A stretch of 64,000 nucleotides of DNA from assembly GCA_001465935.1 (NCBI GenBank), contig LNKV01000032.1, positions 124,001 through 188,000 on the forward strand, written 5' to 3'. This stretch comes from Clarireedia homoeocarpa. Its lineage: Eukaryota > Ascomycota > Leotiomycetes > Helotiales > Rutstroemiaceae. The notes beneath the pieces were generated by a model. It worked only from the letters and a program-made list of their open reading frames with translations. It had not been told where the DNA came from and searched no databases. Of the stretch, positions 1 through 10,794 are shown piece after piece. The number at the start of each line of letters is the position of its first letter. The stretch's first letter is position 1. A program made the translations under genes and the position numbers.

Positions 1-1138
1 AATTTCCGCACCGCACCACATCGATGGGGAAGATTGCGGGGCGCGCGTAAGCATTCTGTTGCATTGAGCCGCTGATGCGACGACGGGACAGGGCGGATTG
101 AAGTTGCATTGGCTGATGGATGCCTGGCTTGGCAGCTGCTGGTGACGGCTGTGATTGGGATTGCGATTAGACAATTCGAAACCTCGGACATGACGGCGCA
201 CGGAATGACAGCACAAGGGCGCGAGCTGTTTAACTACTGGTTCGTGCTTCCAAGATTCGAAATGATTGGAAGCTTTAAGGTAACGTGATATATGCGAGGT
301 TTTATTGGTAGAGTAGTACTGTTTTACTCAATGCTCTGATACGTGTGGTAGTAACCTTACCTAACGGGAAGATCAAAATAGAAAGATCTTCGGCATAGCT
401 AGATGATCGGATCTGGTGCTACCCAAAGCAACAACAACCTTAAGCCCAATGGACAGCTGCTTACCCAAATTCGCAATGCAGGTACGGCAAGCACACTGCA
501 TTAGCAGCGTGTAACCTCACCTCACCTCCGCCACCACCAGGCTTCTAAAACTTTGGCCTGTCCTGTGCGATTGAATTGATAGATTTGATCGTGATGTTTC
601 TTACCCGTCGGTCGGGCGTATAGGGAAAGCCGATCAGTTGTGTTTTGTTTTTCAGGCACAGTTGAGCTGGGGGATTGGATGCCACTTATGTCAGCCGAAT
701 CTAATGTTTTGTGTGTTGATTCTAGGAATTGAAGATGGTGATTTGTGAGGCTCGTCGCTTTGGAGGTATTGGAAACGTTTAGTTGCTGCCTACTGCGTCC
801 ACTTGTAGCAAGACAGATTGACAAAACTCAAGATACAGAGTATATATTTTTGGCTGATAGGGAGCTCAATGTTGCTAATTGTATTGCAAGTGGCTAGTCC
901 ATCCCTTGCTCCTCGCAGAAGAAAGAAAGAAGAAGAAAAATTTAAATAAAAAAGAACTGCTGCTTTACATGTATTTTTATAGATATGCGTTGTAGATATG
1001 TGGAATGGTGCCAAGAATCAGCACCAGGCATAGACGAAGGCGGAGAGGAAGTGAGCGGCATTGGGATGCATGTATTCTCGCCTTAAGTAGGACAGTTCCA
1101 TAGTATATAAAGCTCTGGGTGGATCGAGCCAGAAGATT
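1..1138. other. Left edge, no supported gene
   Basis: I see no convincing gene here. One plus-strand frame stays open from about 80 to 290 with a hydrophobic stretch, but it lacks an upstream ATG and follows a stop. It could be an exon of a gene cut by the window edge. The minus-strand ORF at 522-824 is short and resembles no family I know. Confidence 0.4.
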
Positions 1139-1630
1139 TCACAAATCTGCCTTTGGTCTCCTCGAAATATTAGACATGGATAGCACATTTTTATCCCAAA
1201 TTTTATCTACATCATCGCAGTGACTCGCCCAAGCCTTAGGTTTGTCCACTTTTATAAAGTCCAAAAGATCCTCTTTGACCTCTGGGTCATCCGCATTAGA
1301 AATATCCTCAACAAAGTCTTGGATCTTCTGTGCCATATCTTCTGGGCCCTGATTGATGCTTTAAAAAAAGAGAGCCATCCAATCCTCTGGTACCCATTGA
1401 GTTCGAGAATTAGCATCTGAGATATCAGCCCCCTCCAAGGAATCTCTGCCAGAAACATCAAGGCTAGCCTCAGCTGCGGTTCCTTCCCTCTTAGTGACCA
1501 TCCCGTTAGAGGTTTGAGTTCTTGGGAAATTCTTCTTTATACTACTCCGAAGCGTCCTTGCCCTCTTGACAATAACCTTCATCTCCTCCTCAGTCTCCTT
1601 CATCCCTCTCTTCATATTCTTTCCCGCCAT
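1139..1630 (-). pseudogene. Uncharacterised ORF with one in-frame stop
   Basis: The minus strand reads in one frame from an ATG at 1630 to a stop at 1139 (about 163 codons), broken by a single TAA at 1361-1363. The 89 codons before the stop are lysine/arginine-rich. The 74 after it are acidic and helical-looking, with composition expected of coding DNA (for example QDFVEDISNADDPEVKEDL). I do not recognise the family. A T-run precedes the stop, but no frame change is needed; the two halves are already in phase. The TAA could derive from CAA by one C-to-T change. Alternatives are two small genes or a sequencing error. It lies beside a truncated HET gene. Confidence 0.4.
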
Positions 1631-1820
1631 TGCTATGTTTGTATTCGTAACTCGAATGTAAGATTGTTAGTTTGGTATATATAAGCTGCACACCCAATCG
1701 GTCAGCATGCTTTAACTTCGAACTTGGAAATTGAGATTGTGAATGAAAAAGGGTCTTCTCGGCACATGAAGATCAATTGGATATAGCGAAGCTACAACAT
1801 CCAAAACGGAAAAGGAGGCA

Positions 1821-2081
1821 TCAAGTCCACATTTCGGGTAATGAAGGATAAAGCAGATATAGCGTTGCTAAGTGGCAGAATAAGCTGCAAGCCGAACAGA
1901 AGAGCGGTAGTGAAGATCCTTTTATTTTGGCAATGCCTGGTGCCTCAGAACAGTTACCGCTTTGCAGCTCCTTAAACGTGATTTCTTCGGTATCCCATCG
2001 ATGAGAGAGTATGGCGTATCTGGGAATGCTTTCGCCATAAAATTCCTCCAGGCGCAGCGTCGACGTGTTTATAAGTCTCAT
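1821..2081 (-). pseudogene. Truncated HET-domain gene (5' fragment)
   Basis: The first 55 or so residues match the start of fungal heterokaryon-incompatibility (HET) proteins of the HET-E type: MRLINTSTLRLEEF, then YAILSHRWDTEEITFKEL, then GIAKIKG. In intact relatives this leads straight into the conserved core with a VDTCCID-type motif. Here the frame runs into about 30 hydrophobic, unrelated residues and stops, and no remaining HET exon is visible before the next ORF at 1630. HET proteins trigger cell death after fusion of incompatible hyphae, but this copy lacks almost all of the domain and is probably inactive. The start ATG at 2081 is clear. Confidence 0.6.
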
Positions 2082-2903
2082 ATTGTATTGCGAGCCTGAC
2101 CGATATGTTTAGCAGAGTTCACAGGATGATGAGGTTCAGCCACTTTGCTTGTAACGATGATTAGGCATACATGAATTATCAACTTTGATGCATTATTCAG
2201 TGAGGTCTTGCAGAAGTAGATGAGTGAAGTGCCCTTTACGATATCCCAATTGTAGACGCTCGACAGGACGCTTAACACAGAACGGTCTACGCAACGCGTG
2301 GATCTTTTCACGTAGCACTTGTAGCATTGGCAATTCTACGCAGTCCACAAACAATCACACTAAATTCTGCCTTTCAATGTGATGAAATTGCTTGGTGCGT
2401 TGGGAGCTATGGTTGTTCACCGATGATATTCAAGAGTCCGATACGGAGTAGCCTCAGTCTCCATTCAACCATAGTATTTTGTGCGATAGCACACTTTTCA
2501 GGATATATTTAGGTAGTAAATCTGGTGTTCTGATTAAATTAATGATAAATTACAGTACTAATCCATAAGCTTAGGCGAAAAATCACAAAAGTCGTGTCTT
2601 TACATACTTACCCTCTTCTATATCCCTTATTAAACCATTAATACAAAATACTAGACTATTTGATTTTCTTAGTGACAGTAAAACTATAAGTTATCCTCAA
2701 ACCCCGAATTTTGATCGATAATATTGTGTGGTTATTTAATAATGTGTTTATAAAGTAAGTAATATTAAAGTGACAAATTTGTATATTTCAAACTTACGGA
2801 CGGGTACCTGTATCTACTCATATCTAGGACTTTTGTTGATCTCACCACCCAAACAAACTCAATTCTTGAGTTCCAGAGAAAACTCATCGTTAGGCTTGCT
2901 AGC
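2082..2903. other. AT-rich intergenic region
   Basis: No supported gene. The part from about 2510 to 2790 is strikingly AT-rich with many stops in all frames. It lies downstream of the AAA ATPase gene and upstream of the HET fragment. Confidence 0.5.
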
Positions 2904-5626
2904 CTAATATCCTGAAAAGATTCTCGATGGTGTGCTCGTTTCGGGTGACATTGTGTCGAGTCTCTCACGGCGAAAATTCGCCCGTTTTTCCAATCCACCC
3001 AAATGGAGCTCATCCAAATACTCGGTGAACTCAGACGATATCTTCACGATTTTTTGTATGTGGGTATCTTTGAGCAAAATGGTTCCTTCGCTGTCCTTCT
3101 CTCCATCGAATTCAGCCAACGCCACAGCGGTCTGGAATGCTGCAAGCAGCCAAACATGTCAGCAAGCGTTCTGACGTATTGATCATCTGCCTACCGTTTC
3201 TGATCTGTCGTCCATTCCACTTCACCTTCTTCACTTCATTGCTTTCTAAGTACTCCTTTGTCCCGATAGGGACTCGCATGATGCCCTGCCTATCTTTTTC
3301 CAACTTGCTGATGAAGGTTAACCATACCTTATGCCGATCATCATCAGTCAAATCAGGATAAAAGAGTGCTGCATGGATGCGAGATATGAAGGCATCATCG
3401 AAAGTGCCCACACGATTTGTTGTAAGAAATATCATTCCTTGGTAATGTTCCATCGCTCTCAAAAATCCTGTAATTCCGTTCATTAGGTTGTGTTTGCTCT
3501 CAGCCACCCTCACAGACTTACCTGCCACGAGACTATTGCGGTTGAGATCTTGCGATCCTCGCTTTTCCATGTAGATATCGGCTTCATCGATAAGCAGGAT
3601 GGCACCCCATTGCTTCGCGAGTTTGCAGTACTTTATAAGGTTTTTCTCCACTGTGGTAGGATCAACTCCAATATCGCTGCATGTCAAAGACAGTAGCGGT
3701 CGTCTTGTATAGTCCGCAACGCACTCTAAGAAATGATTAATCGGTGTATTGCATTGCTGCTTCTTCAGCTTACCAGCGGTGCAAGTTTTTCCAACGCCTG
3801 GGCCACCGTGCAGCAAGAAAATCTGTCCTTCTCCTTTACCTTGAACAAAATCGGCGGACCATGTGCCTTTTATCGTCTCATTCCCAGCACTATCTTTACG
3901 CACATAACTCTTCGCGAGCGCTTTTATCAGTTCTTTTCTATCTTCTTTCATAACGAGCTTTTCAATAGCACTTGTATCAAAAGAGGGTTCCTTCAAGCCT
4001 TCAATATCGAGCATTTCTGCAACGGGCATGTGAATTAGCGTTGGAAGTTCGAGCAGACTTAGTCGTGGTGGACAACTCAGTTGAGATGTAAGAAAGCTTA
4101 ACTCACGCCATTCTCGTATTTTCAACACGAAAGCCGGCATCACATAGCTGCACAAAAAGTACTGGTGCGGTGTCATTTCGTCCGTCGTTTCCGGTATGAT
4201 GTCATCGTAATTAGAGAACGGCAATCTCTGTGTATTATCTTTCTTCTCCTTCAGCATCTTGCAAGCGGGGCAATGGCATTTGTTGTCATTTAGATGCTTG
4301 TCCTCAAACGTCTCGTCAACTCGACCAAGAGAAAGAGTATCTTGCTCCTCCTCAAGATAGTAGGTCTCGGCGTCAACCATCACAAGTCCTTCATGCTGTT
4401 ACCCACAGTCAACCTCGATCAAGAAGTAAAGAGAACACGGAACCTACTCTTGCCTTGGGGAACGTTGTTGTAAGTCCTGAATAAAACATGCAGCGAGGCC
4501 TCGTCAATTCAAAGAATAGTTTACCACGTTGTTCCAATTGACGTCGGCGAGACAGTTTGCCACTTCCATAATCGGCATCATCCTTGAACTCGCTTGGAAA
4601 AGCCTCGAGCGAGGTTATTTCTCTTTCATCCGCAAATGGTAAGATTTTGATCTCGCTTGTGTGACGTCCAATTTCCGTTCCATTGTATTTCAAACACCAA
4701 ATCTTGATATTGTAACTCTTAATCCCGTACTGGGTTCGTTCGGGATAAAGGCACTGCAAAACTCCGGGTTCAAAACGCCCTTTCTGATACGGATCTGCTG
4801 TATACATGTCCTCGCCAGGCCTGAATAAAAGCCCAAGATTCTCAAAAGTTGCAAGGCCTCTCGCATGTCGATTTTTCTCCGCCCCTACATCGGCACCAAA
4901 GTTTTTCTGCAGAAATTCTAGCAGAACGCCAAGGTCTTCAATTGCTTCCTGCGTGCGTGGGCAGAGCTGCGAGTTACTAGACATATGTAAGTCTTGAAGA
5001 TCTTGCCGATATGCCTCTAAGTCCTTCCAATGGTGAATCAACACATATTCCGGAAACTCCAACAGCGCAGTATCACCCATCAAATTATAATCCGGATAGT
5101 ACTTGACCACCGATCTAAGTGCAGCCATAATAGACCGAGAGTTGATTTTCAACCTTTTCAGTTGAGTTCGTTGTGCTGGCGGAGGATTTTCAGTTGTCCA
5201 TAGCTTGTCCCTCGAAGTAGTCGATTTTTCGTGAAAGAAGACTGTAATCCATTCAAGAGTAGCTGGAGATGATGCTTCCAACTTTTCAGTCTCGACTAAA
5301 GAGCTGTTGTTTGACTCTTTCTCAAAGAGAAGCTCCCCTGCTCTAGTCCTATATTCGATCTTATATGTCACATTTGCGTGAGTTCTTCGCGGCTTTTCGC
5401 GTTCGGGATTCTTGCTTCCGTCATATCCTGCTAATGATGAAGATAAATCTTCACCTTCTGTTATATCTTCTGCTAACTTCGCCTCTTCAACGCTATTCAA
5501 AATGGGCTCGGTCGATTGCGTTCTCGGCGGAGTTATCGTTGAACAAGGACTTTGCGAGTGGCAAGATTCCTCGTTAACGGTAATTTCAGGCGCGACAAGA
5601 TGATGCTGCGGTCTGCTCGCTGCCAT
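2904..5626 (-). CDS. DUF7025-AAA+ ATPase
   Basis: Three exons: 5626-4448, 4395-3195 and 3139-2904. The introns (4447-4396, 52 nt; 3194-3140, 55 nt) keep phase exactly and give 871 residues. The N-terminal third is low complexity, followed by a region like the fungal DUF7025 domain that ends near the first intron. A Cys pair (CHCPAC) follows. The AAA+ module starts near residue 590 with Walker A GGPGVGKT, Walker B ILLIDEADIY, sensor-1 FLTTNRV and a SRIHAAL segment typical of this family. The second splice restores the family motif RNAFQTAVALAEFDG, supporting the model. The family is common and multicopy in filamentous fungi; a cellular role is not established, and an ATP-driven remodeller is inferred. 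All ATPase residues look intact. Confidence 0.85.
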
Positions 5627-6407
5627 GGTGAATCAAGCTATCAAGACGTACTCCAATGCTGAAAAACAAAGACTAGCCTGAGGAGTACCACAGAGACTCA
5701 GATCAATTGTATCTTAAAGGTTTCTTCGTCGAGTAGTCAAATTTGGATCGATATAGCGGAGGATGCCACAAATGATTGTCATCGGGCTGGAGACATCGGG
5801 GTCCTTGAACATCGAGATTGTCAAGCCAAATACTATTTTTCATTCAGTTACCACATCAATGAACCACCGCAATTATTTCCCTGTCAATGGGCGTCTGACG
5901 ATTTCTCACACCGAGTTGCTTTTAGGGCGGTTGGGCGCCCATCAACCCATTTGGTTTGCTCGCATCCTGTGAGTCCTGCTGTGTAAAGCATATCTGCATA
6001 ATTTGCCTAAATAGAAGGGGGCGATGCAATACTGTTGGCCCTTGTCCCTAACGAGCCTTTTGCCTGATCAGGCTGGCATTCCAATATTGTGTCCTACACA
6101 CCAAACTATCCTAGAAACATTGGCAAGGCTTGCTAAATCAGCAGCAAGCACACGGATTCAATCGTTCTGTCTCTCGCCTTTGCGTAAAATTCGGAGTTGA
6201 ATGTAAGATAAGCCTGCCGCAGCAATCGCATCTGGAACTCAAGGCATTGTAGTTTTTTGTTATTTCGTTACATACTTTGTAAATCACTAAAGAATCCCTT
6301 CGTTATATTTTGCCAGGATAGGATTACCTATGATTTTTGAGTGTGCAAAAGTTTCTAAATGTGCTAAAGAATTGGTACGTGGGTATATTCTCAAGATCGA
6401 GACTACA
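5627..6407. other. Divergent intergenic region
   Basis: This spacer separates the divergently transcribed AAA ATPase and NACHT-like genes and presumably holds both promoters. A 69-codon plus-strand ORF at 5763-5972 has no family resemblance and was not called. Confidence 0.4.
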
Positions 6408-8774
6408 ATGGCAACAGAATTAGCTTCCGATACATTGGCCACGGCTCTTGTTGAGGTAACCAGGGAAGAAGATGAACGAAGTCAAGAAATTGCCGAATGT
6501 AGCAAGTTGTTCAAGGCCGGGCCGATCTCAGGGTGAGTGCAATGGGATGTGTCGCAGTGATGAACAATATGCGCAGAACTAAATAGGGTGCCATAGAACT
6601 TCCGAACGAGCCAAGCTTGACAGAGAAATGCATGAACTGGCAAATGCTTGGGATGAACTACGCTACGTTATGTCTTCAGGAGACGAACCTCGATTGACGA
6701 AATGCTCTGGGAGGCTAGATGATGTACTGAAACTAGTGACGGAAGCTGATAACAATTGGCGGAGCCATAAAAATGCTGGGAAGTTTGGGAAAGTCAAGAT
6801 GGCATACCGCAAGATCTGCAGCAATTTAAATGCTCACAGCGAAATGCTTACAATTCTTCCAGCAAGTAGCGAATACGTGTCTATTTTTTACGGCACCCTT
6901 CAGACTCTGATCAAGGTATGCAATGGAAGCTTGCCACCCCTCCGACCTAAAAACATTAATAACATAAACGTTTCTAGGCCTCAATGAACTACGAGAAGAT
7001 CGCGCAAGGCCTGACACAAGCCGTTTACGACATAAACACTATTGCCGCGAGGTGCCTCGCCATGAGGCGGCTATATCCAGCAGCGGAGATGGGAATTTTC
7101 ATAGTGAGGCTGTATTCGAGAATTTTCAAATTTCTCAAAGATGCCATGGGATGGTATCAGAAAAAAAGTACAGCACGCGCACGGCTCAGCTTCAGTGAGA
7201 ACTTCTATGACGAATTTGAAACACAGATTTTAAAAATCAGAGAAATTGAGTTGTCAATGGCTCAGTGTTCAACATTGGCAGAGGGGGCAGAAATACGCTG
7301 TACTAGATTGCAGGTAGAGGAGATGGCAGCGGACACCAAGGCGGAATTTAGAAGCATGATGCGTAAGTTTGAGGAGTCGAGATTGCAAGAACGTGAAGAA
7401 AGACGTCTAGAACGTGAAGAGAGGCGCTTGGAACGTGAAGCAGAGCAGGGGAAGCAGCGAGCACAAATTATTTTGATCGAAAAATCCAAACAGTTTGACG
7501 GCCTGCTGGAAAGTGTTTCTGGTTTGAGCAAAATTGGTGGTTTAGCTACGATTGGTCGGCCGGTTATAGCTCTATTACAATACCAGGCACAAAATAGCAT
7601 TGATTCTTGGGACCAAGAGGCTAAACAAGATGCAACCCATGGTAAGTCTTTGCATCCAACTTGTCCAACGGATGCTTACTAGCAGAACTTGAAGTTCTGG
7701 ATTATTCAGATTTGGAATCACCTTCGATAAGTAGCGCGGAACTCGAAGGTAAGTGTCGATGATAATATTTTTCTCAGAGGCTAGTGTTGAACAACAGCTC
7801 CTTTCTTATCAATTCCTTAACAATGTACTGAACTACCCATGAGCAGTACATTTTTTAGGGTTCTATAAAATGGCCTCATACTGTCTTTCCCTATTCTTCA
7901 TAATAAAGTCATATTCAACTCACAAATTTGCACATATCAGTTGATTTAGTTCTATAGTTCAACAGAGTAACTAACATACTTAGAAATGGCTACACAAACT
8001 TATTCACGGGAGGAAATACAGTCCTATTCCCAAAGCCTGAATGCTAGGTTTAATAAGCGGCAGATAGCACCATCTTTTCACGGATTATCGCGTCTCTCCG
8101 CGGGCCCGTCAATTGTATCGCGTTTGCATGAATGGACCGCAGCAAGAGAATCTCGACTTCTATGTATTGCCGGACCAGGTGAACTCCCAATGCCCGCTTT
8201 AACAACTTTGATCGCAGCAAGCTACATATCTTTTACTACAACATCCGGATTCCCCGTTATCTCATATTTTTGTTCGCTTCCCCGGAGAAGACCTGAGCAA
8301 AAGACCCGCGAAGAAGCAGAATTAATATGTCTCTCCTACGCGCTCATAGACCAGCTTATCAATCTTTTGCCTTCGAAATTCGAATCATCATTGGAAATAG
8401 GGATTGAGAGATTCAAACATCTAGATGGGTCAGTAACCAGTTGGGCAGACACCACCAAGCTTTTAGATGATTTGCTAGAGCTGAGACCACTCTATCTCTT
8501 TTGTATTATCGATGAACTAGACTGCTTGGATGATCCAAGTACGAAGGGAATGCTCGAAGACCTTTTGAATATTCTTCGCAAACATGTTTTGGAAGGAAGC
8601 GGAGGGAATGCAAATTCATCGACTCAACGCTTGAAGATACTATTCACGACATCTGGACGGTCGAGATGTCTACTAAGAAACTTGTCTAGCGATCAAATTG
8701 TGGTGTCCGATCATCGGATGTCGATGATGCTTCCGGAACATGGAGGGCGAGAAGGAATTCCATTGGTTTTTTGA
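6408..8774 (+). CDS. DUF7708 / NACHT-like protein with degenerate P-loop
   Basis: Five exons: 6408-6532, 6597-6915, 6978-7641, 7683-7748 and 7984-8774. Phases agree and give 654 residues; the frame is also open to an ATG at 6330 (680 residues). The N-terminal half resembles the helical DUF7708 domain of fungal STAND proteins (SSEYVSIFYGTLQTLIKASM, LYSRIFKFLKDAMGWY), followed by a charged coiled coil with ER/REER repeats. The C-terminal half resembles a NACHT-type NTPase core: LLCIAGPGEL, VISYFCSLPRR, an acidic Walker-B-like LFCIIDELDCLDD and LKILFTTSGRSR. The P-loop position reads GPGELPMPALTT and lacks the GK[ST], so nucleotide binding is doubtful. No repeat sensor domain follows. It may act as a pseudo-NTPase partner in NLR-like signalling (inference). 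The 235-nt fourth intron is the least certain join; two genes remain possible. Confidence 0.7.
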
Positions 8775-10067
8775 GTGTTAAAATTTTAATGCAGCTCAAC
8801 TTCGTTTGTAGTTGATTAACGAAAGCGGATTATGGTTGCAGTATTTCATATGAGTTGTCTAAAAAGGCATCCTAGTGGGACATGAATGGTGTTGCCAGGG
8901 TTATTTAGCAATCGATATGATTTCGCCTCGACATTACTTTATCGAAGCGGGCAAACCGAAAAAGAAAGTAGTCATACAATAATCAACATGGGAACCGTGT
9001 GAGACTTGCTGCAAATGAGAGATTCATGACGAAATTTAATTCGCGGTGCTGACGGTGTACAGTGAGTCCCTAATCTTTGGGACTGAGTTGATGGGATATA
9101 GTGAAAGAAAACATCGAGAAGCGCATCGCAGATTCTATTAAACCAGAGTGCCAACCCCACGGACGAAATAGAATGTTATCTTACTTCGCGAAGTGTGAAC
9201 TGAAACAAGATGCTAGATGAGGAGTATCATCTTGCTTCTCGTCTTAATTAGTTTGAGCTACATTGGCTGTGATTGGTACTATGATCAATGTGAGGACGAT
9301 AATGAACGTTTCACTTGCACGGATATGGACAATCTTAGCCACGCCGACCAACACGGATCTTGATTGGACTACATGGCATTGATTTTGTCTAGACACTCCT
9401 TAGCTAAATACTAGACCAAGTGCTAGATATCTGATCGACTCAAAAGGCGTGATTATTTCGGGGGGTAGACATCCCTCTCTTCAGCTTCTCAACTCAGAGG
9501 TTAGCTGCCAATTCTACATTGTTATAATTTGGGTCGAGAACTCAGCATATCTAGTATTATACAAGTGCTGGGATGTAGTGGAGCTAGCCTGTCTAGACAC
9601 TTCAATCTCGAGAGGATTATCAATTTTTCTTACACACTCAAAGTCACATGTGCATTAGCTGGGCGTCAAAGGGGAGAAGTCAAGTTGAGCAAATTATGTG
9701 AATTTCCTATATACGTTTCCAAACCTCAAATCCCCTCTTCCATATACTCCTTGCGCCGCTACCATTTATGTATCGAACCAGTCCACCACACCAATTGAAA
9801 GTCAGATCATCTATCTATAAAGGCTAAAGTAAACGCTATCTTCTCAGCTTCTCTCTAAACTCTCTGCAAGAGGAAAAAGTGCTAGGAGTACTCGCAATCA
9901 ATCGAAATCAATCACAATTACCACTATCCAACCAAACTTTCGCTGTAGTTAATATTCTGACGCTTTTTCTTCCCACATCGAGCCACCCTATCTAAATGCT
10001 AACCCCAACACTAACCTAGAGACTGCAAAGCATTAAACACATTAGCATGCATCTCCAATCATCTTAA
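8775..10067. other. Intergenic region
   Basis: This lies between the ends of the convergent NACHT-like and GH71 genes. I see only short ORFs (8972-9160, 9449-9798) without family resemblance, and no RNA gene. Confidence 0.4.
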
Positions 10068-10794
10068 TCACCAAGAAAGCCTCACCGTTCTGCAAGCAGT
10101 CTCCGGGCAGTACCCATGATTACAGGCATAACTGCATAATCCCAAGTAACTATTATCCTCATTCGCAAGCGGGTATCCTGTCGTATTGGTCACTGGCTTT
10201 TCCGGGACAGCCGAAATATCATATTTAGTACAGGTGCATGGACCTGGCGGGCAGTAACCATAATTGCAGCAGAAGTTGCATAGACCGACGTAGTTTCCTG
10301 GACCAGTACCTGCAACACAGATGGTGGCGGATGGAGCCGCGGAAGAAGTCGTGCTGGTTGTGGAAGTTGTTGATTGGGATGTGCTGGTGGAAGGCGTGCT
10401 AGTTGTGGAGGTTGTTGATTGGGATGTGCTGGTGGAAGTCGTGCTGGTTGTGAAGGTTGTTGATTGGGATGTAATGGTGGACGTCGTAATAGTGGTTGAA
10501 GAGGAGACGTACATGCAAGCAGTTGGAGGACAGTAGCCATGGTTGCAGGTGAAGCCGCAAAGACCGATGTATGTGGAGTCTTCACCAGGTAAGGGGACGC
10601 CGGGAGTGTCGCTTATCGGTGGGGCGGCGATGCCTGTGGCGCTGTAAGATGTGCAGGTACATGGCGAAGGGCAAAATCCGTAGTTGCAAGAAAACTGGCA
10701 CAGTCCGATGTAGTTTCCTGGACCGGTACCAGCTACACACGTGCCTGATGGAGTGGCGGAAGTCGTGGTTGACGAGGTTGTTGAAGTGGTACTG
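10068..10794 (-). repeat. Internal repeats of Cys-module pairs and Thr/Ser linker in the GH71 gene
   Basis: The last exon has two long copies of a cysteine module (GTGPGNYIGLCQFSCNYGFC and GTGPGNYVGLCNFCCNYGYC), each followed by a shorter one (GLCGFTCNHGYCP, GLCSYACNHGYCP). They are separated by tandem Thr-Ser-Gln runs such as STSTSQSTTSTTST. The architecture suggests duplication of a two-module unit within the exon. Confidence 0.75.

Noticed and set aside
522..824. 100-residue minus-strand ORF
   Set aside because: No domain, no signal peptide, and no splice or neighbour support.
3137..4038. Several plus-strand ORFs
   Set aside because: Antisense shadows of the AAA ATPase exons.
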